A stretch of 64,000 nucleotides of DNA, taken from the NCBI GenBank assembly GCA_030686995.1, contig CM060691.1:61226338-61290337 (forward strand). Direction: 5' to 3'. Below are positions 25,341 to 37,937 of the stretch, in pieces. Positions within the stretch are counted from its first letter, which is position 1. Each line of letters begins with the position of its first letter. Origin of the DNA: Artemisia argyi (Eukaryota > Streptophyta > Magnoliopsida > Asterales > Asteraceae). The notes beneath the pieces were generated by a model. The model ran no database searches. It saw only the letters and a list, made by a program, of their open reading frames with translations, and had not been told where the DNA came from. Made by a program: the position numbers and the translations under genes.

Positions 25341-28300
25341 TGTAACAACCGCATTTTCAGGACATTTCTCCTATTCACTATTCACCAGTTACTATTCATC
25401 ATTTACTATTCACCGGTCACTATTCATCATTTTCAGAGTCAGTTTGTGATTTCGAGAAGCATTCAAAAATTTTACTATTCATATGATACTATTCATTTCC
25501 GGAAGGAAATCACTATTCACGATTGCCGTTCATTTCATCGTAAACTGAGTTTACGAGTCTTCAAATTCGCGTAACCAATGTGGTTTCGCTGTGAATTCAT
25601 GCATCATTCATTAGTGACATTTCATATAGACTGGATTAGTCTACACATCATCATCACTTGAGAACCTACACGGATATGCATTATTTCTATATACGTATGC
25701 TTAATTTGTAATTAACGTTACCACTCAGTTTTTACTACGAACGTATACCCAATACTCCCGACTACGATCCTAACATATTTTCATACTTATTATAATGATA
25801 TAAAAATTATATTATTAATTTACTCGGTGTTTTGAAATCAATTACTATATTTCACGGTCGGAGCTTATAACCCTGTCGGTTTGCGAAATTTTAACACGAT
25901 AATTATTTTTAACACCCGATTCTTATCAGGAATGTAATTTTATAATTTTTACAACGTCGTCACATTTTATTTGGTACAGTTAAAATTCATTTCTAGCTAA
26001 CTCAGTACCCGGTAACACCTAAAATATCTAACTACAATATCACCAAAGTCCAAGTCATTAAAGAAAATCTCCACCCCATCCCCCTTTTTCCCATTTTCTA
26101 CGCCCCATGCTCACCCCCTCACCACTTTGAAATTTCCATACCAAATACATTTAATGAATGGTACTTGTTGTCTAAAGAAAATCCTACATCTAGATATCAT
26201 AACTACATTTCTTCACATGCTACATCAATTAAACTAAAAATTCTCTCATCTCTTCCATCTCCTTTGTGGTTCGGCCAAGATCAAGAGGAAAATGAAACCA
26301 TATCATTTCCAAGTTCAAGTATTTTACAAAGTTCTATTAGCGTTTCTTGTTTGGGTTTTGGATTAAAAACCTAGAGATAACTAAGTCATCTAACTTCAAA
26401 AACTCATCAACCTCAAGTAAGTGTCCAAGTAATTTTTCTACTCTTTTATAGTTCCATTTGATCTATGTTTGATGGTTTAGTAGCAAGCATACAAATATAG
26501 TTATGTTATATACCACTTAACACTTATTTTTGTCACTAAAATGAATCTAAAGAATTTTATTAGTGATCTTTTAAGATCCACCAAGACTGGTGATGTTTAG
26601 GACCCCATGACACCCTAAGAAGGTGTATGGTAGGATTTACTATTTGTGGAGTTGATTTGAAGTAGATTGGTTAAACCTTGAACAAGTCTTGATCCTTAAA
26701 AATGAGTTTTAAACACTATATATATATAGATCTGTCCATTTTTGTAAAACATGGGAAACTCAGGGTCTAGGGTGTAACTTTGGACCCAAGATTTAGAAAA
26801 TACATTCCGAGACGAAACTATGGCCGAAAACGAGGATAAAAACGAGTTAATAACGAAGGAGATATGTTTTTCCGAATATTAACAACGAAAAATACTTTCA
26901 AATATAGGTTCTGTCCCAAATCGCCAATTTCAGAAAACTCAGGGGTTTCTGGGTAACATTGGGTTAGATATTCAGAAAATACTTTCAAAAACAAAACCGT
27001 GGCCGCTTGAATCACTAAAATCCGAGTTACGACGAAAAAGATATGCTATTTTCAATTTTAACGACGAAAACTATTTTCTGAAAAACAGCTTGCTGTTGAA
27101 CAGTTTTCATGGACTGTTTCGAGACGTAAAAGTTGATCTAGCCATCCCGACTTATCAAAAATATATTAGTATGTTGCCCCACGATTCCGGGGATATAAAG
27201 AACGTAGAAAATGAGCTTATAACGAAAAAGATACAAGCGTTTGAACTTAGACGATTTTTACAAATTTCCATCAGCTTTTCTATTATTATTTTTGCCACAA
27301 AACTGTCTTTGCGAGACACCACTTTCTTGGCTGTTTTTCTTTATGATCGGATCAATTTGAGTCCGAGCCGTAGTTTTATGAAATCAAGATCTTCCAACAA
27401 GCTTTTCAAATCATTTGGCCATTCGTCGAATAGAATTATAACGAATAAACTACGACCTCATCTATATACCCGATAAACTATATATATTTTGACAGCTTTT
27501 ACTATAATGAAATTTTCTAAGTGCTGAACACAATACTTTCAAGTAACAACAATAAGAGTCGATTTTCTCATCGATCAAGACCCGTATAACCAAAAGTTAA
27601 ATGACACGACTTCAAGATATTGTTACAAGGTTTTCGAAAACGCCGAGTTCTATCACTAACCATTAACGTACAACATTTCGCGACTTGTTTTGCGAGGCCA
27701 TTTTGGGCATATTTTCAAGTAATGAAAATGTTATTTTTGCGACAAAAACCTTATATTTGCCGATAGAACACCAAACAAGGATCGTGGAGTACCGTTTCAA
27801 CCTATTTCCATGGAAAGTGGTTATTAACATAACGAGACGTCAAAAACGTATTTGTCGACGATAAACGTTATTTTCAAAACTAATGAGTGGTATCGATAAC
27901 ATACGTATTTGCATGTGTAGCATCATTTCATTTCTTACATTAGATCATATCATTCATATTAGGTTGCGGTTAGAGATCGTGCCTCATTTCTGTGTATTCA
28001 TTGTTGTCATCGTAGCTATTGCACCAGGTGAGTTCATAACCCCTACTTTTACTTGTTTCACAACTGTTTTGGGGGAAGATACATGCTCCTTACTATTTAA
28101 ATTCAATGCTTGTTTTACTTGAACGCGATTCATTTTCTCAAACATTACTGGATGGTTGAAATACTTTATTGATTACTTGAATACATTATGAATTACTTAT
28201 TCCATCCTTGATTTCTTTCTTATGAACACAAGTTCTTGCTTTTGCGGACATAAATATAAAACTGTTACTTTGCCTGAGTTACCTATTACTGCCACTGAAG

Positions 28301-29075
28301 TCCCCTTTATCATGAACCGTTAATTGCATGCGTGTGAGCGCGAATGCTGTGGATAGATCTATTTGGGTTGACACCCCGTCCGAGTTGGTCGCGCCAACCT
28401 GTTAAACGGACGCATATCATTCGGATTACTTCCGAGTGTCTGGAAAACACTTACTTGGGGCATTTTATGCTTGATTGCATACGATTACGTCGAGCTTCGG
28501 GGTCATGGGCTTTAGGCACTGTATACCTTATTTTTTAGCTGTGACATTGTATTTGTTATATTGTCTTGCTACTGAAAATCTCGTGTTCCGCAAATGACTT
28601 GTTTACTTAAACATGTTACTTTTGGCAGTGGGTTGTAAACACACAGGTTACAAGTCTCTTATGGCGGGACTTGTAACTGAGTGGATTTACGATGCCTTTG
28701 CTGGGAAATACTTGATTTCTGGAAACACTTGTTTACGGGAAATACTTGTTTACTTAAAACTATGAACTCACCAGCTTTATGCTGACGTTTTAGCATGTAT
28801 TTTCAGGTTTTAAGCAATGGCACACTACAGGAGGTTTTGGCAGGGCATGACATGGTCATAGAAGACTCTGATATTCTTATGGGGACCGTTTAAACTATTT
28901 TAAGGGTCTACTTCCGCACTAATTTTAAATAACGTAAATTCAATACTTTTAGTTAAACGATTTTATTCTAAATGATTGAAGTGAAAACCAATTTTGTACT
29001 TGTGCTGTAATACCAATTGAGTTACACCCCAGCTACATGTGTGCTTCCGCTGGACCCGATTCTGGGGGTGTGACA
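25341..29075 (+). repeat. 3.7-kb solo LTR, Tekay-like
   Basis: It begins TGTAACAACCGC and ends GGGGGTGTGACA, with TCGAA at 25336-25340 and 29076-29080. There is no interior, so it is a solo LTR. Several short frames inside it (for example 27090-27476) have no recognisable protein features. The end shares blocks with 13640-14200, namely the GTGAGTTCATAAC, GATACATGCT and TTGTAAACACACAGG regions. Confidence 0.85.
25369..25530 (+). repeat. ACTATTCA(C/T) octamer cluster at the LTR start
   Basis: Eight or more copies of ACTATTCAC or ACTATTCAT, irregularly spaced, occur within 160 bp just after the LTR start. This is the distal promoter (U3) part of the LTR. Confidence 0.6.
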
Positions 29076-32000
29076 TCGAAGTTATAATCTCATAAAATGG
29101 CTTAAAAGAAGCGTTTTGAAAGTTATTTGTCATTCAAATAATATTTTTGATAAAAGATGAACCATTTGATTTAAAATCTTATTAAAAGATGTAAAGGCTT
29201 GAAAGAATGACATATTTGATTTTTACACCATTTTAATTTATCAGAGTAATAAATGCCCACTCCGCGTCTTGTCCTACTCCGTTAAATTACCTGAGATACA
29301 CATGCTTAAAAGTGTCAACACAAAGGTTGGTGAGTTCATAGAGTTTTATGGAAAACCATTTGTTTGATAGATTTCAGGAATATTTGGTAATGATAAATAC
29401 AAACAGTAATGAAACAAGTATTGAGTAATGTTGATTATAATTACAAATAAATCATATAAGTATTCAATCAAAATCAAGTAAGGAATCAATAATCCTAACA
29501 TGAGCTGGAAACTCATGATACTAATTTAATTAGATATACAATTCAAGTATGGTCAAATTTCTATACAGCTGTATCTAAATATTTGTTGAAAACATACATT
29601 TCCTTATAGATATTGCCCCAAGCCTCATGACACGCAAGACGTTAACAAAAGGGGTGTTTTATCAAATCAATGATAAATTTTGCCCTCGTGTAATAGGTGA
29701 TTTGTCAATTCCTATTTTTACTCAAATATAGTGTATCACGACTAATACGACTAACCATGTGCAAATGGCATTCCGTCAAGTATTAGTGGGACAGGAGGTC
29801 AATCCTTAACAGGTTTTGAAGCTGTTCACTATATTCGCGATCACATAACAATGATTAATGGCTCATGATTGAGGGACTTTATGGCGATAAGGTAACTTAG
29901 GCATTATCAAGGTAATAATGGGATCATTCAGGATAACATCATATAATCAAGTATCATACCACAGTAATCAATTTGGAAACAATATCATCTGAGTATCAGT
30001 AATTCAGTTAAGTATTTCGCCAGTAACATATGTATATCACATACCACAATAATCGAATTGGAAACATTATCATATGAGTATCAGTATTTCAGTCAAGTAA
30101 TTCATCAGTAAAATATATGTATTACATACCACAATAATCAAATTGGAAACATTATCATATGAGTATCAGTATTAAGTATTTCGTCAAGTATTGTATATAT
30201 CACATCTTAAATTATAAACCATATCAGATAATTATTAATAAGGAAATTGATTTGAATCATGTAATTTATTCATATACTTATCAAATTATCAAAGTATATG
30301 TAAGCATGTATCTCCCCCAATGAGTTAAAAATAAGTATTGAAAATGGGGCTATGACTCATCTGGATTGATACGGGAATGATTAAAAATAAAGTAGGATGA
30401 GATTATGAGATTTATTATGGAAACGTCTTTGATACGGAACCTGATAAATAAATTTATCTGAGAATTTGACCAAATACTATTTGGTAAATACGAACGAATA
30501 ACGAATAATAATTATTCGTTATGATGAATAGATGATGTGCAGTGTAATGATTATGCCATGCATGATATGATAAATTACGTTGTTTAAATTATCCATCGAA
30601 GTTTTACCTTTTTAACCATAAGTAATAATATTAATTTTTGAAATATCGTTATAACGTTACGTTAAATAATATATATATAAATAAAAATGAAAGTTTAAAT
30701 GCATATGAAATAATTTACGAAAATAGAAAATAAATAAGAATGTTAAATAGAATATGTTTAGTCCTTGTCCTTCTACACCTTTTATACTAACGGCGTTAGC
30801 GTTACACCGTTAGTCCTTTTTATATATAATTTACAATTATAGTCCACTACATGTCCAATATAGCATTCTAAGTTTGGAATATTAAATAATATCAAGTTTT
30901 ATCCTAAACTTTCTGTTTTGACAGTTTTAGTCCAAGTTTTTAAGGTTTGGCAGTTTTAGTCCTTTTAGGTGTCGTCGCGTTACATTTTTAGTCCAAACGT
31001 TAAAAAATTATGGGAAAAAATATATTAAATTTTCTGGAGCTTATTGAAGCTTATTAAAACTTATTTCAACTGCTTATTTGAAAAAATAGCTTATTTTTCA
31101 ATAAATGGGCTTTAACGAGCTAAATTAAAGGCCCATTTGCGTTTAACGATCCGTGAGCGTTGAGACAAGTTGGGCTTATCCCTAGACTCATTTTTAATGT
31201 TATAAAATCATATCAAAATAGCTTTTTGGTCCAGCTTATACGGAGTGCTTATTTTCAGCTTATTGGGCTTTTCAGTCCATTAAGTTTTTAATAATTAGTT
31301 TTAAAAAATGGATTAAATCACTTTACTTTGGCCAATTTAAAAGGTCTAAACGAGCTTATCATTACAAAGTATAAACACGAAACTTGTAGCTTGTAGTAAG
31401 GAGAAACAGGTTATGTAAAAATAATGGGTGGTTATTAAGTCAGATTGAGTTTTACAAGGTCGTTTTGGCCGTGATTTGGAGCAATCTGAGTAAAAAGACT
31501 TAGAAAAATTCTAAGTGTTTATGATATGTACGAGTTTTGCAATTCACTTTGGTCAATTTAGAAGGTCAAGATGCGATTATTTTTACAAGTTATCTTTATG
31601 AAAGTTGTAGCTAGTCATGGCGTCTATGAGGTCGTGTAAAAATATAGTATGGTCGTTAAGTCAGATTTTGTTTTACGAGGCCATTCTTGGGGCGACTTAG
31701 GATAGATTTATGTTTAAAAGACTTGGTGAAATTTAAATTTTTTCATGTTTTTAATGTGTGAATATTTATGTTCAAACGGGTTTCGTTTTTTAAGTATAAC
31801 AATAAAAGTAACGTGAAGTGGGTGATCTTCATGGTTCCTAGGCCTTCCACAAGGGAGGCTAACCACGACTTGTGTTCTATATTTATACGTATGCATGTAT
31901 ATATTTATATATATTATACGTTCGACATGAACTAGAAAATGATGCATGGTGAGGTAGGAACGTATGAAATGAATTCAAAATAATAAGAAATAACTTACAA

Positions 32001-33928
32001 CACCATGAATAGTGGTGAGAAACAGTGTGGAAGACGAACGAGGGACGAGTGAGAAACGAAACCAAAACGACTCTATAGCTTCCAAGCTTTCAAACCTGTC
32101 ACGTAGCATTCAATGAAACGACTTAGAACTTGCCAATAATAACTCACGCCTTCATGTTCTTCCTTCTCTTCTTCTCTTCGTATGGCAGAAAGAAAATAAT
32201 GGGAAGTTGAAAGTTGGTCATGTCTTCACAAGGAGGTTTGAAGGTTGTGTAGGTTTTCTCTACGTACAACAGGAAACAAAAGAAAAGAAGTGCCCTTGTG
32301 TCTTTGGGATTGCCTTCGCATGGCAGAAAGGAAAAGGAAACAATATATAGTTTGCATGTAGGTGTGTAACGAAGGGAGTATATATATGTATTTCTTGGAG
32401 TGTTGATTGGGTTGTATTAATGAGACAAGATTGCTAACGTGTACTTGATGGTAGAGAGTTGGTATGATGTGTCCCCTAGTCCTTGGATGTCGACATAGAA
32501 AGAAACGAGAAAAGAAAGAAAAACAAATGTCAAGGTGGTACTTTGGTGAATTATTTGAGTATACTATATTGTCAGTGAATGAACGATGATAAATTGCTTC
32601 TCATTCATTTTATGACTTTAAGGAAAGAATGGGAGAGCATGAAATAAGGATGTATGTCTTGTGATTCATATTATATGTCGACTAGCATTTTTTATATATA
32701 CATAAATTGATAAATCGTGTACCACTTGGTCTCTTGCTATTAAATGTCGACTATTAACATGATATTATACTTGAAATGTTATTAGGATTTTATAGAAACA
32801 AACGGTAATCAAAATGGTTAAGTTTTGGATTTAAGTTTATGTCGAGTTGGGTTGAGGTGGACCGAACAATTTGTCCTTTAAAAACATAGAAATACTCGAC
32901 CTGTGGATCTGAGACTTGGCATACGTATAGTTTGTTAGGTGAGAAACGAGGTGGTGCAAAAATATATAGGTGTCGTGTTTAAGATTTAAGAGAACGAGGA
33001 GCGTTTTAAAACATGTTTACTAGTCGAATAAACATAATTATAAAATTAAAATTGGGCTTGAAATATGGGCTGATGAATAGTAACGAGGAGATGAATTTGG
33101 GCTGAAATATTAAAGGCTCATTTGGTTGTAATTAAGGTTTAATTAGGATTAGTGAAATATTTAGTTTTGTTAAACGTGTCGAGGACTTGTTTCGTCTTTT
33201 GGTGAATTCTGTGATATCGTAATCGTGACCATTTAATATAATAAGAAAATTTCAAATTTTCTTGTAAAAATGGTGATTAAAATAATGACAGAGATTAATA
33301 TATAATTTAACGTTGTTAATTATATGGATTTTTGCGAGGTTTTACATGTATTGTCGTACTCTGGGACCTCTTATTATAACTCTGATTTAAATAATTCGAA
33401 TGGTAACTTTTCAAAACGTCTCACTTAGAGGTCGTTTTCTATATCTTGTACTTTGTACCTTTAGGTAGCACCCCAGTGACACTATCGTTCCACTGCGATA
33501 TTTTGGAGGTGTTACAGATGGAACATGAAATCAAGTAGCTATTGGAACGACACTAAAGAAGCTCAAATATATCATTTAAGCATTGTTCTTTTATTTTTTC
33601 GTATTGTTCTTTCTGTTTCACTAGACTTATTCTTACCATTTTCAATGTTTTCTTATTGTAATCGAATTGGATGTTTGATGTTTTTTATTTGGGGTACTTT
33701 AATTGAAATGTGTGTTTGTTACTTTTTATTTGGGGTACTCTAACTTATATTACATATGATTTCTTAATATGCAACCGTAACATCACATTATTCTTTTATA
33801 ACTCTTTTAATATGTCTGTTGCAAAGTGTGTGCATTGTTCTATAGTTATTGAACCTTGACCCACAATATACTATTTTACAATTTTGATCAGCTATTAAAA
33901 TAACCATTCGTCAGACAAGGTAGAGACT

Positions 33929-34671
33929 TAGGCTGTGTTTGTTTTCTAAAATATCCTCTAAATGCCTCTGATCTCTGACCGAATAAGAGGTTTTAAGAGT
34001 TTTGACTGTTTGTTTTTTATTCAGTCTAAGAGGTAAAAGTGTATTAATAACCTCTTATTCATTTAAATTTGGATATATCTCTTTTTACCTTTGAATACAT
34101 TTAAACAAAACAATCTACTACAAGTTTAGTTCTGCAACTGTATGTGTTATTTGCTCCTCTTCAACCTTTTGGAATATCTATCTTCCTCCGACCATCTTGC
34201 TATCCCTGGGCAACACGCTCTTCATCGACGAAAAACACCGACGACATAGCAGGAAGTAAAGATTAATATCTATATTATATTTTCTTCAAATAATCATCAT
34301 TATCGTCGTTATTGTTTCTTCTCCAATTACTCAATGTGTATTTTTATTCAAGCTTAGTAACATTCGATCATGTATTGATTATAGATCTACTATGTATATG
34401 TGAATGATAACCACAACAAAGAAAACAAAAAAAATAACAAAAACAAGGCTATTCTTTCTCCTATCCTATCCATAAAAACATTGTATGGAAGTCAATAATT
34501 TATAAATGTTAAGTCATAATTTTTTAGATTATAAACTAACAGTTTAAATTATTAGACTTTTTATAAAAACAAATAGCTTTATATGAATCAGATTCAAAAT
34601 TTTCAACCATCTCTTAGTAATCAGATGTGACACTCAGACTCAAAACCTCTTAAAAAACAAACACCACCCTA
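33929..34671. mobile_element. possible inverted-repeat DNA transposon or MITE
   Basis: The left end reads TAGGCTGTGTTTGTTTTCTAA. The complement of the right end reads TAGGGTGGTGTTTGTTTTTTAA. These imperfect inverted repeats are of the TGTTTGTTTT type seen in hAT- or Harbinger-derived MITEs. No clear target duplication was found and no transposase is encoded. Confidence 0.35.
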
Positions 34672-35102
34672 CTTTCAGGGTGCGTTTGGTTTGCTCATGG
34701 GGTTAGAATCTGATTTGGATTTAGGATTGGTTTGATAGAAATTGGGGGGAGAAAAAATGAATAATTAATTAAGGGTCTGTTTGGTTTATGATATTTGCGA
34801 TGAAGTAATTGATTAATAGTTATAAATAAATGTTTAATATAATGGTATGACAATCAAAGTGGGTCCATATAAATCGAAAAGGGTATTGTCTTTTACATAC
34901 CATCAATACAACACAACTCACTTTATTTTGTCATTTAGTGTGTTTTGTATTTTCTTAACACCTAATATAGATAAGTAGCTTCTCGTAGTGACATGATCAA
35001 CGCTTTTCAAAGTTTCTTTTTGAGAGTGAGAGTGACATTTCTGATATGACATGAACAATATCCAACTAAGTTACCCATTGATTTAACTACCCACTTTCAG
35101 GT

Positions 35103-35225
35103 ACATCTATGTCATATTCATTTAAGTTTCAATTGTTAACTTTTATGTCATATTCATTTAAGTTTCAACTTTTACTACATCTATGCCATATTTATTTAAG
35201 TTTCAACTTTTGCAATATCTATTTT
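35103..35225 (+). repeat. short tandem repeat, about 3 units of 36-43 bp
   Basis: The core ATGTCATATTCATTTAAG recurs at about 35108 and 35144 and, with two changes, near 35187, each followed by TTTCAA and a T-rich linker. Confidence 0.7.
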
Positions 35226-35632
35226 TCAACTGTTACCATTTCAGTTGTAGACATTTATGTTTCTTTTGCTACATATGATGTGTTGTCAAATCTTTTGCAA
35301 TAAATATTTGATATGACAAGTGATAAAGACATTAATTATATGATTTGACGTATATCTAACCCATTTTAAATAATTCTGTATATATATGAGTACAGTTTAC
35401 AACTCAAAGTTATCACAATCAAATAATATCTTACAAACAATTTACTTAGCAAATTCACCAAGTTTAAAAATGTTGCGGATTTAACTTTGGGTAAAAGGCG
35501 TGTATCAAAATATTTGCAAAATATATCGTGTTTGACTAAATATTTTTTAGTCTGAAAATTGTCGCACACATCTTCGTTTTGCACTTATCAGGTAACATAC
35601 ATGTTCTCTACAATAATTCTTTTGTACTTTAA

Positions 35633-35963
35633 TGATGCGTGGAATTGCGCTCTCGCAAAAGGTTTTACCTCTCAAGGGATCTTGAGAAGCTTGCAATCCC
35701 TACCAGGCAGTGTACCTGTTCGTTGTAGTATAGTATACTGACAATTAACGGGGGATTGATCGTTTAACTCAAAGTATAGTGTTCGCTAGGGTTAAAACTC
35801 ACTAAAACTAGGTCTAGAGGTGAGGGATGATTCTTTTTGTATTTTTATATTTTAAATGAAAGCAAGTAAAATCTCGGTTTTGGAAGGAACGGGCGGAATT
35901 AGTTACTAATCAACTAACCCAATTAACTAAAGATGCAATTAAAATAAAATAAACTAAACCTAT
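35633..35963 (-). repeat. LTR3 fragment (3' part) of the Athila-like composite
   Basis: It matches 61500-61830 and 57096-57400. The terminus TGATGCGTGG and the flanking TTTAA show that the true element end is preserved. The inner edge at about 35963 joins unrelated coding sequence directly, so a deletion removed the rest of this LTR and the end of interior B. It retains the tRNA-Asp-like block at 35720-35734. Confidence 0.85.
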
Positions 35964-36734
35964 GTGTTCATCTTGTATTATGGTAGTGCTTAACCATGAC
36001 ATGCAACTAGGTGGCTCAACTCTAACCTCATGTGTGTCGTATGTTTTGGTGAAATCTATCCCGCTCATGCAACTAGGTAGTTCAACACTAACCATCTCAT
36101 AATCTTGGTTTGATTCTAAGTTCATGTTCTTAGAAACTACGTCATCTTGCTCAAACGAATCCACCAATTCGTTGAACTTATGGGTCATGGTTAGGAAGCG
36201 TTTCTCAAAATTCATCCAACGGGTCTCACTAAAAGGAATTGATCCTGATAATGATCGTCTAATAGAAATCACACATGCATAGAATTCATCAAACCCATCT
36301 AACTTTACCCCCACCTCCTCTTGGATGTCACTAAGATCACACAAAAATTCATTGGAATGATAAGAAGCAAATCTGTGGAAAACTAGAAGGGGGGTTGAAT
36401 AGTTTACCGTTTAAAATCTTTTTAACTTGTTTAGTTAGCTTTGAAACTTTCCATTTGATCAAAGATATATACACAAACACAATATATAACATGCAAGTAA
36501 ATGAAAGAAACGATCAAACCACAACACGAGTATTTATCGTGGTTCGGCTACAAGGACTCTTTTTCCTTGCCCTACGTCCACGCCCCGAGTATCCAACTCG
36601 AGAGTTTCTTTCACTAGTCAACAAGCTCCTTTCACCGGCGGAGAAAACCTTACACGTCGCTTATACTTTTACCGACACTAAGCTAGATGTCGAGTTCTTT
36701 ACCAAGGGTACAACCACTCCCGTTAGTTCTTTTA

Positions 36735-37080
36735 TGTTGGAACCATAGTTTTACTATTTTATCAAGTCTCGGTCATTTGTAATAATGCTAGGTTGCTTAG
36801 TTATTATTTATATTTTGTATTAAGTTTACTAGGCCTTAAAATGTGATCCATGGGCCTCAAAGCCCATACGAATTGTAAGGAGGGAAGGAGTAGGATGTTG
36901 CCCTAGCTTCTTTCCTATAAATACTAGTCTTAGGCCTCTTGTAAACTTGGTTTGGTTATTTGAAAACATTAAGGAAACTCTTGCATTTCATTTTCTCAAA
37001 TTTCTCATAATCATCCCACTCTCATTCTCATCTCATTTCTTTATCAATCATACTTGTGTTTACAAAATGGTGACCTAACA
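36735..37080 (+). repeat. 5' LTR of the 17.5-kb Copia element
   Basis: It starts TGTTGGAACC and ends TGACCTAACA. A TATA box, CTATAAATACT, lies at about 36918. The short LTR of 346 bp contrasts with the very long interior. Confidence 0.95.
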
Positions 37081-37082
37081 AG

Positions 37083-37094
37083 TGGTATCATTCG
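37083..37094 (+). other. primer-binding site of the 17.5-kb Copia element
   Basis: TGGTATCATTCG starts two bases after the 5' LTR. The first eight bases match the initiator-Met type; the rest diverge. Confidence 0.65.
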
Positions 37095-37149
37095 CTAGAG
37101 GAAGGTGTAGTTCTTGTTTTTCATTGATTTATTTCTTTACAATTCGTTT

Positions 37150-37895
37150 TTATTATCGAAATTGTTTGTAAAAGTTTAAAATTTTTGTTAGTTTCTTGGT
37201 TTTTCTCACATCTTTGCTTACAAACTTGTGTTTAAAATCAAAACAAACCAAAAAGTTCCAAACTTTTTACTAATTATTCGATTTTTTAGATAGTTGTACT
37301 TTTATCGAGATCTTTACAAGTTTGAAATTTTTCATAAAGTTTTCTACTTTCCTTAAGATTTACACATTTTATACACAAAAGTACAAGTATCTTGAAAGAA
37401 AAACGAATTTAAGGATTGCTTTCTTTGAAAAACAAAACCTACAAGTTATCGAGATCTTCCTACTTGCTTATTTCGAGATCTTCTCAAAGTGCACTACCTC
37501 GTCTCCGTTTGTGTGGACTCGGTATTTTCTTTCTTGTATAAGAAAGTTAAGTACTTCGACTTTTGGGAAAGTTTTCGAAATTGTATAATTTCGAAAACTA
37601 AGTTTCGAAATTTTCAAAAATTATCGAGAAAATTTTTTTTGGTTATCGAAATCTTATTTTTCGATAAACCTTATTAAGTATCGAAATCTAATTTTTTCGA
37701 TAAACCTGCTTCAGTATCGCAATCTTATTTTTCTCGATAATCTGCCAAGGTTCTCGATAATCTGCCAAGTTTCTCGATAATCTTCCAAGTTTCTCGATAA
37801 GCTGCCAAGGTTCTCGATAATCTGCCAAGTTTTCGAAAACTTATTTTCGAAATCTCATTTGAAGTTGGGCTAAGTTTCTCGATAATTGGTTAAAT
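37150..37895 (+). promoter_or_regulatory. gag leader rich in TCGATAA/TCGAGA/TCGAAA motifs
   Basis: About twenty copies of a TCGA-centred motif occur between the primer site and the gag ATG, in forms such as TTCTCGATAA, TTATCGAGA and TTTCGAAA. Five form a 20-bp tandem repeat (TTCTCGATAATCTGCCAAG, about 37732-37838). Many copies face each other and could pair. The same motif family clusters at 46830-47290, before the post-pol ORF. Confidence 0.75.
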
Positions 37896-37937
37896 CTACA
37901 CTTTCTACAAGATCCATTTCTACACAAGTGTTTTAAG

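Larger units (their letters stand above)
14311..33346 (-). mobile_element. large non-coding LTR retrotransposon (LARD-like, Tekay-type ends)
   Basis: Two direct repeats of about 4.3 kb (14311-18635 and 25274-33346, the second interrupted) flank a short interior and lie between perfect TGTAT duplications at 14306-14310 and 33347-33351. The orientation is minus. On that strand the LTR starts TGTAAAACCTCGC and ends GGGGGTGTTACA, and a Met-type primer-binding site follows at 25270-25256. The end of the interior near 18670 keeps a TTCGGGATGAAATTC motif typical of the end of Tekay/Del pol. Without its nested solo LTR, the interior is about 2.6 kb and encodes only a degenerate gag-position frame. 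Very long LTRs with a short, almost non-coding interior are the definition of a LARD. The two LTRs differ by roughly 2% in the stretches I compared. Confidence 0.85.
25274..33346 (-). repeat. 5' LTR of the LARD-like element, split by a solo LTR
   Basis: The LTR consists of 25274-25340 and 29081-33346, interrupted by the solo LTR at 25341-29075 and its TCGAA duplication. Joined length is about 4,333 bp against 4,325 bp for the other LTR. The outer end is followed by TGTAT at 33347-33351. Confidence 0.9.
12311..33516 (+). repeat. Tekay-like LTR split by a later 19-kb insertion
   Basis: The left part (12311-14310) begins TGTAACGTCCCG and the right part (33352-33516) ends GGAGGTGTTACA. Together they make an LTR of about 2.2 kb, interrupted by the element at 14311-33346 with its TGTAT duplication. 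Internal blocks at about 13640-14200 resemble 27990-28800 of the solo LTR at 25341-29075, so both belong to one broad family. The shared text includes TTGTAAACACACAGGTT near 14045 and 28632. I could not find a matching duplication outside its ends (GGTAC against GATGG). It may therefore be a 3' LTR with a truncated interior rather than a solo LTR. Confidence 0.55.
33352..35627. other. flanking DNA with transposon debris, no supported gene
   Basis: The first 165 bases finish the split Tekay-like LTR. The rest holds a possible inverted-repeat element (33929-34671), two isolated GGGTGCGTTTGGTTTG and GGGTCTGTTTGGTTTATG motifs at 34679 and 34774 that look like DNA-transposon ends without partners, and a short tandem repeat. 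A 72-codon hydrophobic frame at 33525-33743 is AT-rich, and I do not consider it a gene. Confidence 0.5.

Noticed and set aside
33525..33743. 72-codon hydrophobic plus-strand frame
   Set aside because: AT-rich DNA readily encodes Phe/Leu/Ile stretches. There is no promoter, no domain, and it starts next to an LTR edge.
34671..35101. ACTTTCAGG repeated 420 bp apart as a target duplication
   Set aside because: The enclosed sequence has no inverted terminal repeats or LTR-like ends, and a 9-bp match in AT-rich DNA is weak.
37732..37838. CRISPR-like array (20-bp tandem units)
   Set aside because: The units are directly adjacent with no unique spacers, and this is a plant retrotransposon leader.
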